A stretch of 64,000 nucleotides of DNA from Propionibacteriaceae bacterium. Its GTDB lineage: Bacteria > Actinomycetota > Actinomycetes > Propionibacteriales > Propionibacteriaceae. The stretch's first letter is position 1; each line of letters starts with the position of its first letter. Both the position numbers and the translations under genes were made by a program. The stretch is from positions 273,518-337,517 of the forward strand of contig JAUNKV010000001.1 in assembly GCA_030532575.1 (NCBI GenBank), written 5' to 3'. Of this stretch, positions 44,455-54,406 are shown in pieces. The notes beneath the pieces are model-generated. The model did no database searches, had not been told where the DNA came from, and saw nothing but the letters and a program-made list of their open reading frames with translations.

Positions 44455-46536
44455 TCAGGTGTCGATGCGGTCGGCCTCCAGGGCGTAGGCACCTTGCACG
44501 ATGAACTCCTTGCGGGGGGCCACCTCGTTGCCCATCAGCATCTCGAAGATCCCCTCCGCCCGCGCCGCGTCATCCACCGTCAAGCGACGCAGCGTGCGAT
44601 GCCTCGGGTCCATCGTGGTCTCCGCCAGCTGGCTCGCATCCATCTCACCGAGCCCCTTGTAGCGCTGCGGCTCCTTGAACCGCACGCCCTTCTTCGTGAG
44701 CTCGGCCATCTTCCGCTGATACTCACCATCGGTGTAGGTGTAGATGTACTTCTCCATCCCCCGCTTCGGGTTGATGAGCTCGAACCGGTGCAGCGGCGGC
44801 ACCGCCGAGAACACCCGTCCCGCCTCCACCAGCGGTCGCATGTACTTGAAGAACAGCGTCGCCAGCAGACAACGGATGTGCGCGCCGTCGGAATCGGCGT
44901 CGGCCATGAAGATGATCTTGCCGTAGCGGGCCGCCTCCACGTCGAAGGTGCGCCCCGAGCCCGCCCCCACCACCTGGATGATGGAGGCGCACTCCGCATT
45001 CTTCAACATGTCGCCCACCGAGGCCTTCTGCACGTTGAGAATCTTGCCCCTGATCGGCAGCAACGCCTGGAACTCCGAATCCCTGGCCGAGTTCGCCGTA
45101 CCGAGCGCCGAATCACCCTCCACGATGAACAGCTCCGTGGCCTCACCGTCGCTGCTGCGGCAGTCCTTCAGTTTTGGCGGCAACGAGGAGGACTCCAACG
45201 CATTCTTGCGACGCTGATTCTCGCGGTGTGCCCTGGCCGCCACCCGGGTGCGTGAGGCGCTGACCACCTTCTCCATCAGGGTCCGCGCCAACTGCTTCGT
45301 CGCCGCCTTCGAGGAGGTCAGGAAATCCCCCAACTCCTGCTCGACGATCCGCGCCACCAGCCGCTGCACCGGCGGGGTCCCCAGCACCTCCTTGGTCTGC
45401 CCCTCGAACTGCGGCTCGGCCAACCTCACCGTCACCACGGCGGTCAACCCCTCCAGGCAGTCATCCTTGACGATCTCGTCACCGTTCTTGAGCAGCCGGG
45501 TGCCCTCCATCGACTTCACGAAGGCCCGGGTGAGCCCCCGTTCGAAGCCTGAGACATGGGTGCCGCCCTTCGGAGTGGCGATGATGTTGACGAAGGAACG
45601 CACCGTGGCGTCATACCCGGTCCCCCATCTGACCGCGATGTCCACCTCCAGGTTGCGCTCCACATCCGTGGCGGTCATCGCCCCGGCCTCATCCAGCATC
45701 GGTACCGTCTCGACGAAGGTGTCCTGCCCCCGCAGCCGCAGCACCTCGGTCAGCGGAGCATCCTTGGCCAGGAAGTCCGCGAACTCGGTGATCCCCCCCT
45801 CGTGGTGGAACACCTCCCGGCTGGCCTCACCGAAACGCTCATCGGCAACCTCGATCCTCAGCCCCGGCACCAGGAAGGAGGTCTGCCTGGCACGGTCGTG
45901 CAGCTGGGACAGCGAGAGCCCGGCATCGGCGAGGAAGATCTGCCGATCCGCCCAGTAACGCACCCGGGTGCCGGTGCGGTCCTTGGGAATCCGTTTGCCC
46001 TTGCGCAGCCCTGAGGCCGGGGTGAACGGCGCATCCGGCCCCTCTCCATCGAAAACCCCGGGTACTCCACGCCGAAAACTCATCGCCCAGGTGGCTCCCT
46101 CCCGATCCACCTCGACGTCCACCCGGGAGCTGAGCGCATTCACCACCGACGCCCCCACCCCGTGCAGCCCGCCCGTGGCGTTGTAGGAGGAATTGCCGAA
46201 CTTGCCTCCCGCGTGAAGCCGCGTGTAGACCACCTCGACGCCACTCAGCCCCGTTCGTGGCTCCTTGTCCACCGGGATACCCCGAGCATGGTCCGCCACC
46301 GATACCGAACCGTCCGCGTGCAGGGTCACCTCGATACGGTCCCCGTACCCGGCCAGTGCCTCATCCACCGCGTTGTCGATGATCTCCCACAGACAGTGCA
46401 TCAGCCCGCGGGTGTCAGTGGAGCCGATGTACATGGCGGGACGCTTGCGCACCGCCTCCAGCCCCTCGAGGACGAGCAGGTTCTTCGCCCCGTAGTCACG
46501 AGGGTTGTGGGAACTGATCTTCTGTGGCACCGACAC
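44455..46536 (-). CDS. parE: ParE/GyrB-type topoisomerase ATPase subunit
   Basis: This is the type IIA topoisomerase B subunit, 693 aa, with GHKL ATPase motifs (EIIDNAVDEALAGYG; DHARGIPVD; GGLHGVGASVVNALS), a transducer domain, and the TOPRIM region (EGDSALGTA; MADADSDGAHIRCLL). The cognate A subunit (ParC/GyrA-like) is not in the window. Actinobacteria often have this second B-type subunit in addition to gyrB; which one it is can be settled only by the full genome. The GTG at 46536 is preceded by GGGAG. Confidence 0.9.
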   Translation of the reverse strand: MSVPQKISSHNPRDYGAKNLLVLEGLEAVRKRPAMYIGSTDTRGLMHCLWEIIDNAVDEALAGYGDRIEVTLHADGSVSVADHARGIPVDKEPRTGLSGVEVVYTRLHAGGKFGNSSYNATGGLHGVGASVVNALSSRVDVEVDREGATWAMSFRRGVPGVFDGEGPDAPFTPASGLRKGKRIPKDRTGTRVRYWADRQIFLADAGLSLSQLHDRARQTSFLVPGLRIEVADERFGEASREVFHHEGGITEFADFLAKDAPLTEVLRLRGQDTFVETVPMLDEAGAMTATDVERNLEVDIAVRWGTGYDATVRSFVNIIATPKGGTHVSGFERGLTRAFVKSMEGTRLLKNGDEIVKDDCLEGLTAVVTVRLAEPQFEGQTKEVLGTPPVQRLVARIVEQELGDFLTSSKAATKQLARTLMEKVVSASRTRVAARAHRENQRRKNALESSSLPPKLKDCRSSDGEATELFIVEGDSALGTANSARDSEFQALLPIRGKILNVQKASVGDMLKNAECASIIQVVGAGSGRTFDVEAARYGKIIFMADADSDGAHIRCLLATLFFKYMRPLVEAGRVFSAVPPLHRFELINPKRGMEKYIYTYTDGEYQRKMAELTKKGVRFKEPQRYKGLGEMDASQLAETTMDPRHRTLRRLTVDDAARAEGIFEMLMGNEVAPRKEFIVQGAYALEADRIDT

Positions 46537-46627
46537 AGGCTACTCCCGAAGGTGTGGGAACATTCAACAGGCGCGCTACGTTTGATACCAAGAACACGAT
46601 GTGCGAGACGACTGAAGAAGGGCGAGC

Positions 46628-46834
46628 ATGACCAGCATCAGCACCAACCCGGCCCCCCACACCCTGACCGCCCAGGACCGCTGCGACCGCTGCGGGGCCC
46701 AGGCCTACCTCCGCGTCACCCTGCTCACCGGCGGTGAACTGATGTTCTGCGCCCATCACGCCACCCAGCACCGCGACAAACTCACCCAGGTGGCCTCGGC
46801 CATCCACGACGAGACCTCACGTCTGAGGTCCTGA
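46628..46834 (+). CDS. Small zinc-ribbon-like protein (DUF7455-like)
   Basis: This 68-residue protein has CDRCGAQAYLRV and FCAHHATQH, a CxxC plus CxxH pair suited to one zinc ion. It is common in actinobacteria, and its role is unknown. A GAAGGGCGAGC site precedes the ATG. Its 3' end overlaps the tail of adnB (opposite strand) by 18 bases. Confidence 0.82.
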   Translation: MTSISTNPAPHTLTAQDRCDRCGAQAYLRVTLLTGGELMFCAHHATQHRDKLTQVASAIHDETSRLRS

Positions 46835-49800
46835 CCTGAGCTTCGCCACCGCCGCCTCGATCAACCCGGGCGAGGCCGCCACGAACTCGGTGCGGTTGCC
46901 CATCACATGGTGGAAGGCGGTGGCGACCCGCGCCAAGGCCACTCCCGACGCCTCCGCCCAGGCCTGCCGGTAGATGGCCAACTGCAGCGGGTCCGCATCG
47001 CCACTGCCGATCTTCCAGTCCACGATGAGCACGTCATGGCTGTCATCCAGGGCGGGAAACACCGCGTCGATCCGCCCCCTGAGGATCAGCCCGTCTCGAT
47101 CCAGCAGGAACGGCACCTCCACCCCGAGGGGCTGCAACCGGGCAAACCGGCTGCGCTCGAAGGCCTCCTGAAGCCGTACCAGCGCCGGGTCCTGGGCCGC
47201 GGCCACCTCCAGTTCCTCGAACCCCGGTGTGGCCTGGAAGCGGGAGACCACCCAGTCATGGAAACGCTGACCCAGCAGCGCCTCGGCGCGGGGTTCCCGG
47301 GGCATCCGGCGCGCCATCCGCTCCGCGAAACCTGACGGATCGGCTGCCAACTCCATCATGGCGGAGGCCGACAACCCGTCGGGCAGCCACACCTCCCTGG
47401 ACTCCCTGCGCTCCGCCTGCTCCGCCAGGAAGGCGGCCTCAGCATCCCACAGCGCGATCCGCTGCAGTTCCGCCGCCGAGGCGATCCCCGAGCGCCACAC
47501 CCAGTCGTCACCATCCGTCACGGTTCGGGCCTCCTCGACGAGCCGGGCCGCCCGCTGCCTGGCCTCCCTGCGCGCAGGGTCACCCCGGCCCGGCCAGGGT
47601 GCCTGCCGCAACGCGACCGGAACCGGATTGTCCCTCGACGCCTCGACGCTGGCGGTGACATCGGCCAACGCCTCGGTCACATGGTGGTAGCGACTCCCGC
47701 CCGACGGTTTCTTCCGCCCAGGCGCCCAGTGGTGGCAGCTGACCTGCAGATGAGTACGCGCCCGAGTGGCTGCGACATAGGCCAAACGGTCCTCGGCCAG
47801 CAGCGCCTCCTGCTTCAACTCCGCCTTGTAGGCATCGATCCCCTGCTTCGAGTACTCCAGCAGCTGCGGGATGCCCAAGGCGTCACCGCGCAGTGGGGCG
47901 GGCAGGATCGCCGCGTTCGTGGTCCAGTTCCCGCTGCGATCCTGGCTGGGGAAGATCCCTTCGCTCAACGCCGGGAGGTGAACCGTCTCCCACTCCAGCC
48001 CCTTCGCCCGGTGGATTGACAGGAGCTTGACCGAATCGGCCTCGCTCGGCAACGCCCGCTCCAAGCCGTCGCCGTGGTTGTCCTCGGCCTCCAGCCACGC
48101 CAGCAGCCCCACCAGACTCCCCGCCTGATCCAGGTCCGGGCTGCTGCCGCAGGCAGCAACGAACCTCGCGAGCTGGCTAGCATCACCGTCGATGAGCATC
48201 TCCGTCTCCAACCCCAGCACCCCGATCACCCGGGTCACCAGCTCAGTCACCGGGTCCAGGCGGTGCGCCAGCAGGCGGCTGATCTCCGCCGCGAACTGCC
48301 GCACCCTCACCGTCCCCTCCGGGCTCAACCGCTCCCCCGGGTCCAGGGCGGCATCCAGCAGTGACGGCGTGAGAACCGGGTCCGCCCGGGTCACCAACTC
48401 CTCCAGCAGGTCCTCGCCCGCCAGCACCTCGGCGGCCTTCACCCCGACGAGTTCCCTGGCACGCTCCGCAAGCAGCCGGAGGTCATCGAGTCCCAGCTGC
48501 CACCGCTCCCCCGTCAGCAGAGCCGCGACCTCGGCGTTGGCCACCGGATTCGCCAGCACCTTCAAGGTGGCGACCACCGGGGCGATCTCCGGCAGGTGCA
48601 GCAGCCCACCGAGCCCGACGATCTCGACGGGGACGTCGCGATCCCGCAGCTGCTGCCACACTCGCCCCAGCAGCTCGTTTCGTCTGGTCAGCACCGCGAT
48701 GTCCCCCCATGCAACCCCGGCTGCGTGCTGATCCACCACGGCCTGGGCCAGTGCCTCCAGCTCCTCCTGCTCAGTGTTGAAGGCACAGGAGGTGACGGTT
48801 CCCGGCCCCATCCCTTCCGGGGCCACCAGGCGCACTCCCCCACCCACGCTCTGGCGCAGCGGCTCCGCCAAGGCGTTGCCAACCTCGAGAATCCTGCTGC
48901 CACTGCGACGGTTGATGGTGAGTGACCACTGTGTGGCCGCCGTGCCGTCCTGACGCGGAAAGGCCAGGGGGAAGTCCAGGATGTTGGAGGCCGCCGCACC
49001 CCGCCACCCGTAGATCGCCTGGTTCGGGTCCCCCACCGCCGTCACCGGGAACCCCCGCCCCCGGTCGGGATCAGGGCCGCTGAACAGGCTCCGCAGCAGC
49101 TCCGCCTGGGCCGAGGAGGTGTCCTGGTACTCGTCGAGGAGCACCACCTTGAACCGTTCCCGGATCGCCGACCTCACGGGCGCGAAGTAGCGGACCACCT
49201 CCACGGCGCTTGCCAGCTGGTCGGCGAACTCCACCACCCCGAGGCTCGCCTTCAACCCGCGGTAGGCCTCCACCAGCTCCAACAGCTCCAGTCGCTCCTT
49301 GGCAGCCGCCAGGCATTCGCCGATCACCTTGTAGGGCTTTCCCCGGTGGAGCGGGGCCGCCTCGAACTGTTCCATGCTCCGCAGGGTGAACTCCCGCACC
49401 CGCTCCGGGGTCACCAGGTGCGCCCCCATCGCCGCATCCAGCTCGAGCAGCCGCTCCGGCAGCACCGTGGCGTGACGCTGCTCGATGACCTCGAGCCGAC
49501 GATCGAACTCCTCGATGGCACGCTGTGCCAGTCGGAACCTCGAGGCCCCCGCCAGCATCCGCTGCCCCTGTTCGCGGCCCAGCCTGATCCCGTGCTCCTG
49601 CACGATGCGACCGGCAAAGGCGTCATAGGTGAGCACCAGTTCCTGCTCCTCCCTGGCCCCGGCCTGAACCAGCCCACCCCGGGCGAGGGCCTGGGAGATG
49701 CGCGCCCCCAGCTCGGCGGCTGCCTTGCGGGTGAAGGTGAGCCCCAACACCTCGTCGGGACGCACCTGCCCGGACCCGACCAGCCACACCACACGGGCCG

Positions 49801-49942
49801 CCATCACCGTCGTCTTGCCGGTCCCGGCCCCAGCCACGATCACCTGCGGCTCCAGCGGGGAGCAGATCACATCCAGCTGCTCCGCACTGAACGGGACACC
49901 GATGGCACGACACACGTCCTCAGGCTGGGTGAACAGGCTCAC
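46817..49942 (-). CDS. adnB: Helicase-nuclease subunit AdnB
   Basis: This is the UvrD/PcrA-type helicase with a C-terminal RecB-family nuclease domain, 1,041 aa. It has Walker A VAGAGTGKTT, LTFTRKAA, LLDEYQDTS (motif II), GDPNQAIYGWRGA (motif III) and a nuclease core GRIDAVFPAL with LIVDWKIGSGDADPLQLAIY. With AdnA it resects double-strand breaks in actinobacteria that use AdnAB. Its GTG overlaps the adnA stop (GTGA) after a GGGAGG site, so the two subunits are translationally coupled. No Cys cluster is present, as expected for the AdnB nuclease. Confidence 0.92.
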   Translation of the reverse strand: MSLFTQPEDVCRAIGVPFSAEQLDVICSPLEPQVIVAGAGTGKTTVMAARVVWLVGSGQVRPDEVLGLTFTRKAAAELGARISQALARGGLVQAGAREEQELVLTYDAFAGRIVQEHGIRLGREQGQRMLAGASRFRLAQRAIEEFDRRLEVIEQRHATVLPERLLELDAAMGAHLVTPERVREFTLRSMEQFEAAPLHRGKPYKVIGECLAAAKERLELLELVEAYRGLKASLGVVEFADQLASAVEVVRYFAPVRSAIRERFKVVLLDEYQDTSSAQAELLRSLFSGPDPDRGRGFPVTAVGDPNQAIYGWRGAAASNILDFPLAFPRQDGTAATQWSLTINRRSGSRILEVGNALAEPLRQSVGGGVRLVAPEGMGPGTVTSCAFNTEQEELEALAQAVVDQHAAGVAWGDIAVLTRRNELLGRVWQQLRDRDVPVEIVGLGGLLHLPEIAPVVATLKVLANPVANAEVAALLTGERWQLGLDDLRLLAERARELVGVKAAEVLAGEDLLEELVTRADPVLTPSLLDAALDPGERLSPEGTVRVRQFAAEISRLLAHRLDPVTELVTRVIGVLGLETEMLIDGDASQLARFVAACGSSPDLDQAGSLVGLLAWLEAEDNHGDGLERALPSEADSVKLLSIHRAKGLEWETVHLPALSEGIFPSQDRSGNWTTNAAILPAPLRGDALGIPQLLEYSKQGIDAYKAELKQEALLAEDRLAYVAATRARTHLQVSCHHWAPGRKKPSGGSRYHHVTEALADVTASVEASRDNPVPVALRQAPWPGRGDPARREARQRAARLVEEARTVTDGDDWVWRSGIASAAELQRIALWDAEAAFLAEQAERRESREVWLPDGLSASAMMELAADPSGFAERMARRMPREPRAEALLGQRFHDWVVSRFQATPGFEELEVAAAQDPALVRLQEAFERSRFARLQPLGVEVPFLLDRDGLILRGRIDAVFPALDDSHDVLIVDWKIGSGDADPLQLAIYRQAWAEASGVALARVATAFHHVMGNRTEFVAASPGLIEAAVAKLRSGPQT

Positions 49943-52900
49943 AGCAGACCTCCCGGTTGCAGCGCCGGGCAGGAATCCTTGAAGGGACACCACCGGCAGA
50001 ATTCGGACTCACGGGCGTCGAAGGCCCCTGACCTCAGGATGCCCACCGCCTGCTCCAGCTGCTCATCCAACCAGGAGCGGCCCTCGGGCAGCACCGGCTG
50101 GTACTGCTGCTCCGGGGTGTGGACACCTTGACGCAGCTGGAGCAGCGACGGCTCCCCCACGACCACCCCGGGGGGCGCGAGCCGGGAGAAGGCCCCGAGC
50201 CGGGCCGCCAACTGGTAGACCCCCAGCTGGGAGTGCTGCTCCAGCTCCGCCTTCGTCGCGGCCTTGCGGGTGGTCTTCAGGTCCACCACGACCAGCCGGT
50301 TGCCGTGCAGTTCCAACCGGTCCACGCTGCCCCGCAGCAGCACCTGCCCGCCCAGCACCTCCAGCGAGGCCTCGAAGCCGACCTCCACCCCCAGCAGCCG
50401 CCCCGGGTTGTCCCGCTGCCAGCGGTCGAACCGGGTGAGGGCCGCCACCACCTTCTCCCGCTCCGCCCCGCTGCGCCACAGCCTGGGGAACCTGAGCTTC
50501 GGCCACACCCGATCCAGCAGCTCGATCATCTGCTCCAGAGCCAGCCCATCACGGGCTGCACGCTGCGCAATCATGTGGACCACATCGCCGACGGTGGCCT
50601 GAGTTCCCCGCCCCTGATCCCCACCTCCTCGTCGCGACAGGAACCAGTTCCTGGGACAGCGGATCAGCCCCTGCAGGGAGGATCCCGTGATGACCACCGG
50701 CTCCTTCATCGCCCACCCTCCCGAGGACGGCGAGCGCACCCCCCACCAGTTCGTCACCGCCGCATCCCGGTGCGGGAGCCGGGCCAACCTGAGAGCTGCG
50801 GCACGGCGCAGGCCGGGGCTGCTCGTCGGGTCCTCCAGCACCCGCCGCAGATCAGCCACCAACGCCTGCGGGGTGAGGAACCCCTCGGGCAGGCCATGCA
50901 CCTGGCGCGGCTCCACCCCCAGCTCCCGGCAGAACCGCGACGGCGGGTCGGGATGCTCCTCCGTGGGCATCGGGGCCGAGACGTGCAGTTGTTCGACAGC
51001 CCGCGAGCAGGCGACGTGGAAGCTGCGCCGCTCCGCCGCGACGAGGCCCGCCGCCGAGGCCGCATCCAGGTGATCCGGGGCCAGCCGATCGGGATCCAGC
51101 AGACCCGGCTGCCACCGGCTCCTCGGCCAGCTCCCCTCCGTGACCGAGATCACGTACACCTGACGCCACACCCCACTGCGAGCGCGGTGAGCGGTCAGCA
51201 GCCGCACCCCCTTCGGCAGGGCAGCCAACTCCCGGCTGGTGTCTCCAGCAATCTCCTCCCGCTCCACCTCCTGGATGAAGGTGAGCGCCCCTGAGACCCC
51301 CTTCAACTCCTGTCGCCTGGCCGCCAGGTCGAACAGGTCCACCAGGGCATCCAGGTCCTCCTCCGCGTTGCGGTTCCCCGCCAGGGCCGCCTGACGCAGC
51401 CGCTCGGGCCAGGGGGTGCCGTCCCACAGCAGCCACAGGGCACGACCCACGTCACAACCTGTGGCCAGCTCACCACTGACCCGGGCCAGCAGTCGCACCA
51501 GCCTGGCCGCCGTGGCCGCCTCCTCATCATCCAGCTGATCGAGGCGTTCCGGCTGGTCGACAGCCGCCAGCAGTGCCACCGTCGAGGTGCTGCCCCGGGT
51601 CATCAGCCGACGTCCCAGACGGCGCAGCTGCACCGCATCCAGACCACCGAGGGGCCCAGTGAGCAGACCTGGCAGCTCCGTCTCCATCTCGTGGGGTGCT
51701 GCGGCGTAGGCCAGGGCCGTGAACAGTGCCCGGACTGCCTTCTGCATCCCGAGCGCCCGAGCCTCGCCATCGACATCCACCGGGATGCCCCGAGCGCTCA
51801 GCTCCTGGGCCAACAGCTCCAGTTCCGCCCCGCCACGGCGGGTCACCACCGCCAGGTCACGCCACTGCAACCCTTCCTGCACCGCCTTGCGCAGACGAGC
51901 CGCCACATGGGCGCGCTCAGCCGAGGCATCGTCGAACCAGGTGACCGTGACCACCCCCGCATCAGTGCTTGAGGGAACAGGACTGGGTGGGGCGTGGGTG
52001 GCATCCAACCCGGCACGCAGCCGGGTCAGGGCCTCGTTGACGGCAGGGCCGTTGCGGTATCCCGTGAGCAACTCGATGCGGCTTGCCTCCGGCAGGCCGA
52101 GCAGATACCCGACAGCCCCACCGGAGGCCCCCCGGTAGGCGCCGAGCCGCTGCTGTGGGTCCGCCGTGGCCAGCACCGGCAACCCCAACCGGGCCAGGTC
52201 CGCCACCAGCCGGAAGCTCACCTCATCCAGCTCCTGGGCGTCATCGACGAAGATCGCATCGAAACGCGCCCGGCAGGCCCGGGCCGCGTCCTCCTCGGTG
52301 AGCAGGATGCGGGTGCGGTGCACCAGCTCCGCGTAGTCGAGCGCACCGTGGAAGTCCCCCACCGTCAGGTGCAGCTCGAAGAACCGCCCCACCGCCCGGT
52401 ACAGCTCCTCCTCCCCTGCGATCTGCTCCACCCGCTCCGGATCCAGGCCCAACTGCCTGGCCCGGGCCAGCACCTCGCGCAGCTGCTTGGCGAAAGTGCG
52501 GGTCCCGGCGGCCTCGCGCACCTCCTGCGGCCAGAAATCAGGGCTCAGACCATCGAGCAGATCACGCAGCCGCTGCTCCTGATCTGGGGCCCGCAGCAGC
52601 CGGAAGTCCTGCTCCGGGTCCCCGAGTTCACGCATCAGGGCCAGGGCGAAGCCGTGAATGGTGGTCACCCTGGCACCGACCTCCGCCCCGCCACGCTGCC
52701 TGACGATCTCACGCCGCAAGGTCTGGGCTGCGGCTCGGGAGGAGGCGAGCACCACCAGTCGTTCCAGCGAACTCCCACCGCGAAGTCGCTCGACCACGGC
52801 CTGTGCCAGCACCGTCGACTTGCCCGTCCCAGGTCCCCCGAGCACCACCCGGAGCCCCTGGTGGGCAGTCACAGCAGTTCGCTGGGCGTCATCCAGTTGG

Positions 52901-52953
52901 ATGACCCCGCGGTGCTCCAAGGCCCGTGGATGCCACTTCTTCACCGAGGTCAT
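49939..52953 (-). CDS. adnA: Helicase-nuclease subunit AdnA
   Basis: This partner of AdnB is 1,004 aa. It has Walker [34 protein letters not shown] and a degenerate helicase core. A C-terminal nuclease domain carries [10 protein letters not shown] and an iron-sulfur staple made of CPRNWFL plus [10 protein letters not shown]. The ATG at 52953 (MTSVKKWHP) is likelier than one nine codons upstream. It is the first gene of the adnA-adnB pair. Confidence 0.92.
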   Translation of the reverse strand: MTSVKKWHPRALEHRGVIQLDDAQRTAVTAHQGLRVVLGGPGTGKSTVLAQAVVERLRGGSSLERLVVLASSRAAAQTLRREIVRQRGGAEVGARVTTIHGFALALMRELGDPEQDFRLLRAPDQEQRLRDLLDGLSPDFWPQEVREAAGTRTFAKQLREVLARARQLGLDPERVEQIAGEEELYRAVGRFFELHLTVGDFHGALDYAELVHRTRILLTEEDAARACRARFDAIFVDDAQELDEVSFRLVADLARLGLPVLATADPQQRLGAYRGASGGAVGYLLGLPEASRIELLTGYRNGPAVNEALTRLRAGLDATHAPPSPVPSSTDAGVVTVTWFDDASAERAHVAARLRKAVQEGLQWRDLAVVTRRGGAELELLAQELSARGIPVDVDGEARALGMQKAVRALFTALAYAAAPHEMETELPGLLTGPLGGLDAVQLRRLGRRLMTRGSTSTVALLAAVDQPERLDQLDDEEAATAARLVRLLARVSGELATGCDVGRALWLLWDGTPWPERLRQAALAGNRNAEEDLDALVDLFDLAARRQELKGVSGALTFIQEVEREEIAGDTSRELAALPKGVRLLTAHRARSGVWRQVYVISVTEGSWPRSRWQPGLLDPDRLAPDHLDAASAAGLVAAERRSFHVACSRAVEQLHVSAPMPTEEHPDPPSRFCRELGVEPRQVHGLPEGFLTPQALVADLRRVLEDPTSSPGLRRAAALRLARLPHRDAAVTNWWGVRSPSSGGWAMKEPVVITGSSLQGLIRCPRNWFLSRRGGGDQGRGTQATVGDVVHMIAQRAARDGLALEQMIELLDRVWPKLRFPRLWRSGAEREKVVAALTRFDRWQRDNPGRLLGVEVGFEASLEVLGGQVLLRGSVDRLELHGNRLVVVDLKTTRKAATKAELEQHSQLGVYQLAARLGAFSRLAPPGVVVGEPSLLQLRQGVHTPEQQYQPVLPEGRSWLDEQLEQAVGILRSGAFDARESEFCRWCPFKDSCPALQPGGLL

Positions 52954-53045
52954 GTCCTCATCGAAGCATGGCTGACCCACAAAATGTGCAAGAGTTTGCC
53001 AGGAGTTCGTCGCGCCGTGCGGCGACAGCGATTCAGGAGAACAAC

Positions 53046-53252
53046 ATGGCTCAGGGAACCGTCAAGTGGTTCAACGCGGAGAAGGGCTTCGGCTTCATCG
53101 CTGTCGACGGTGCCCCCGGCGAGGATGTCTTCGTGCACTACAAGTCCATCGACACCACGGGGTTCAGGACCCTCGACGAGAACCAGCGCGTCGAGTTCGA
53201 GATCGTCCAGGGCCCCAAGGGCAAGCAGGCGGACCACGTCCGCCCGCTGTGA
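53046..53252 (+). CDS. cspA: Cold-shock protein, CspA family
   Basis: This 68-residue single OB-fold RNA chaperone has RNP1 KGFGFI and RNP2 VFVHY, and starts [26 protein letters not shown] precedes the ATG by five bases. Its product binds single-stranded nucleic acid and relieves RNA structure. It is followed directly by the PP2C gene. Confidence 0.97.
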   Translation: MAQGTVKWFNAEKGFGFIAVDGAPGEDVFVHYKSIDTTGFRTLDENQRVEFEIVQGPKGKQADHVRPL

Positions 53253-53253
53253 G

Positions 53254-54060
53254 GTGACACACATCGCAGGTGATGCCTCGCCGAACGCCAGGCATCACTA
53301 CGTTGCGGCCCCCGTGAGCTGGCTGGCCGGTTGCAGTGACCGGGGCAGGCGTCACGCCACCAACCAGGATGCCCTCAGCCTCGCCGCCCGCGACACGACG
53401 CTACGGCAGGCCGTGATGGCGGTCTCCGACGGGGTCAGCACCGCGCACGGCTCCGAACAGGCCTCCCTGGTGGCCGCGGACGTGGCCTGCTCCGTGCTGA
53501 TGGAGGCGTTGTCCGGTCCGGGCCCGGAGTCCAGGACCTTCCGTGACGCCTTCCAGCGCGCCCACGAGGCCGTGCTGGCCGCTGCCCCCGACGGGGAGGC
53601 CTCAGCCTGCACGCTCGTCGCCTCCGCCGTCCACGGCAGCCGTCTGATGGTCGGCAGCATCGGCGACTCCCGCGCCTACTGGTTCGGTGACGACGGCGCC
53701 ACCTGGCAACTCACCCAGGATGACTCGATGGCCCAGGCCCGGATGATGCTCGGTATGGCCCGGGAGGAGGCCGAGGCTTCACTGCAGGCCCACTCCATCA
53801 CCCGCTGGCTGGGCCGCAACACCTCCGATGTCGCGCCCGCCCTCGTCGAGTTGCGCCCTCCCTCCCCCGGGTGGCTGCTGCTGTGCTCCGACGGGCTGTG
53901 GAACTACGCCAGCGCCCCGGACGCCCTGCGTGGCGTGCTCGAGTACCAGACCCGGGGGCGTGACCACCTGGTCGAGATCGCCGAGGCCCTCGTGGCCTGG
54001 GCCAACGACCTCGGGGGCCGGGACAACATCACCGTGGCCCTGCTGCGGCACGAACTGTGA
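53254..54060 (+). CDS. PP2C-type protein phosphatase
   Basis: This 268-residue metal-dependent Ser/Thr phosphatase shows SDRGRRHATNQDALSLAA (motif 1), AVSDGVSTAHGSE (motif 2), SIGDSRAYWF (motif 8), LLLCSDGLWNYAS and GGRDNITVALL. The acidic metal ligands are present. The GTG at 53254 is the best start by frame but lacks a ribosome site, and a later GTG at 53314 is possible. Its substrates may include T7SS or FHA-linked phosphoproteins, but nothing in the sequence shows it. Confidence 0.87.
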   Translation: MTHIAGDASPNARHHYVAAPVSWLAGCSDRGRRHATNQDALSLAARDTTLRQAVMAVSDGVSTAHGSEQASLVAADVACSVLMEALSGPGPESRTFRDAFQRAHEAVLAAAPDGEASACTLVASAVHGSRLMVGSIGDSRAYWFGDDGATWQLTQDDSMAQARMMLGMAREEAEASLQAHSITRWLGRNTSDVAPALVELRPPSPGWLLLCSDGLWNYASAPDALRGVLEYQTRGRDHLVEIAEALVAWANDLGGRDNITVALLRHEL

Positions 54061-54070
54061 GGACAACGCT

Positions 54071-54307
54071 ATGGTTGTGGGCATGGACGTGCGCATCGGT
54101 ATCAGCGACATCAACCGCGAGCTTCAGCTCCGCACAACGGAGAGCGCGGACGAGGTGTTGGGCTCCTTGCGCAGCGCCCTGGCCGACGGCTCCCTGTTCG
54201 AGGTGACCGACGAGAAGGGCCGTCGGGTGTTCATCCCAGCCGCCAAGGTGGCCTACCTCGACCTCGGCCCGGCAGACTCCCGCCCCGTCGGGTTCGGCGC
54301 GCTCTGA
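54071..54307 (+). CDS. DUF3107 family protein
   Basis: This 78-residue protein has the core MDVRIGISDINRELQLRTTE and VFIPAAKVAYLDLGP, typical of actinobacterial DUF3107 (an ATP-binding-like fold of unknown role). The ATG at 54071 follows GAGGA by seven bases. An ATG four codons later (54083) is the family's common start. Confidence 0.88.
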   Translation: MVVGMDVRIGISDINRELQLRTTESADEVLGSLRSALADGSLFEVTDEKGRRVFIPAAKVAYLDLGPADSRPVGFGAL

Positions 54308-54406
54308 ACCCTCGGGTCGCGTCGGCGCGATAGACTCGCCCGGGGACGAGACGTCCCCGCGACCGCTCCACCTCGTGGCGGCCGCCTGACAGTTAGGTGT
54401 TGAACC

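Noticed and set aside
51994..53250. Upstream extension of the PP2C frame into adnA
   Set aside because: The frame is open by chance opposite adnA. The PP2C domain begins only after 53254, so the extension has no homology.
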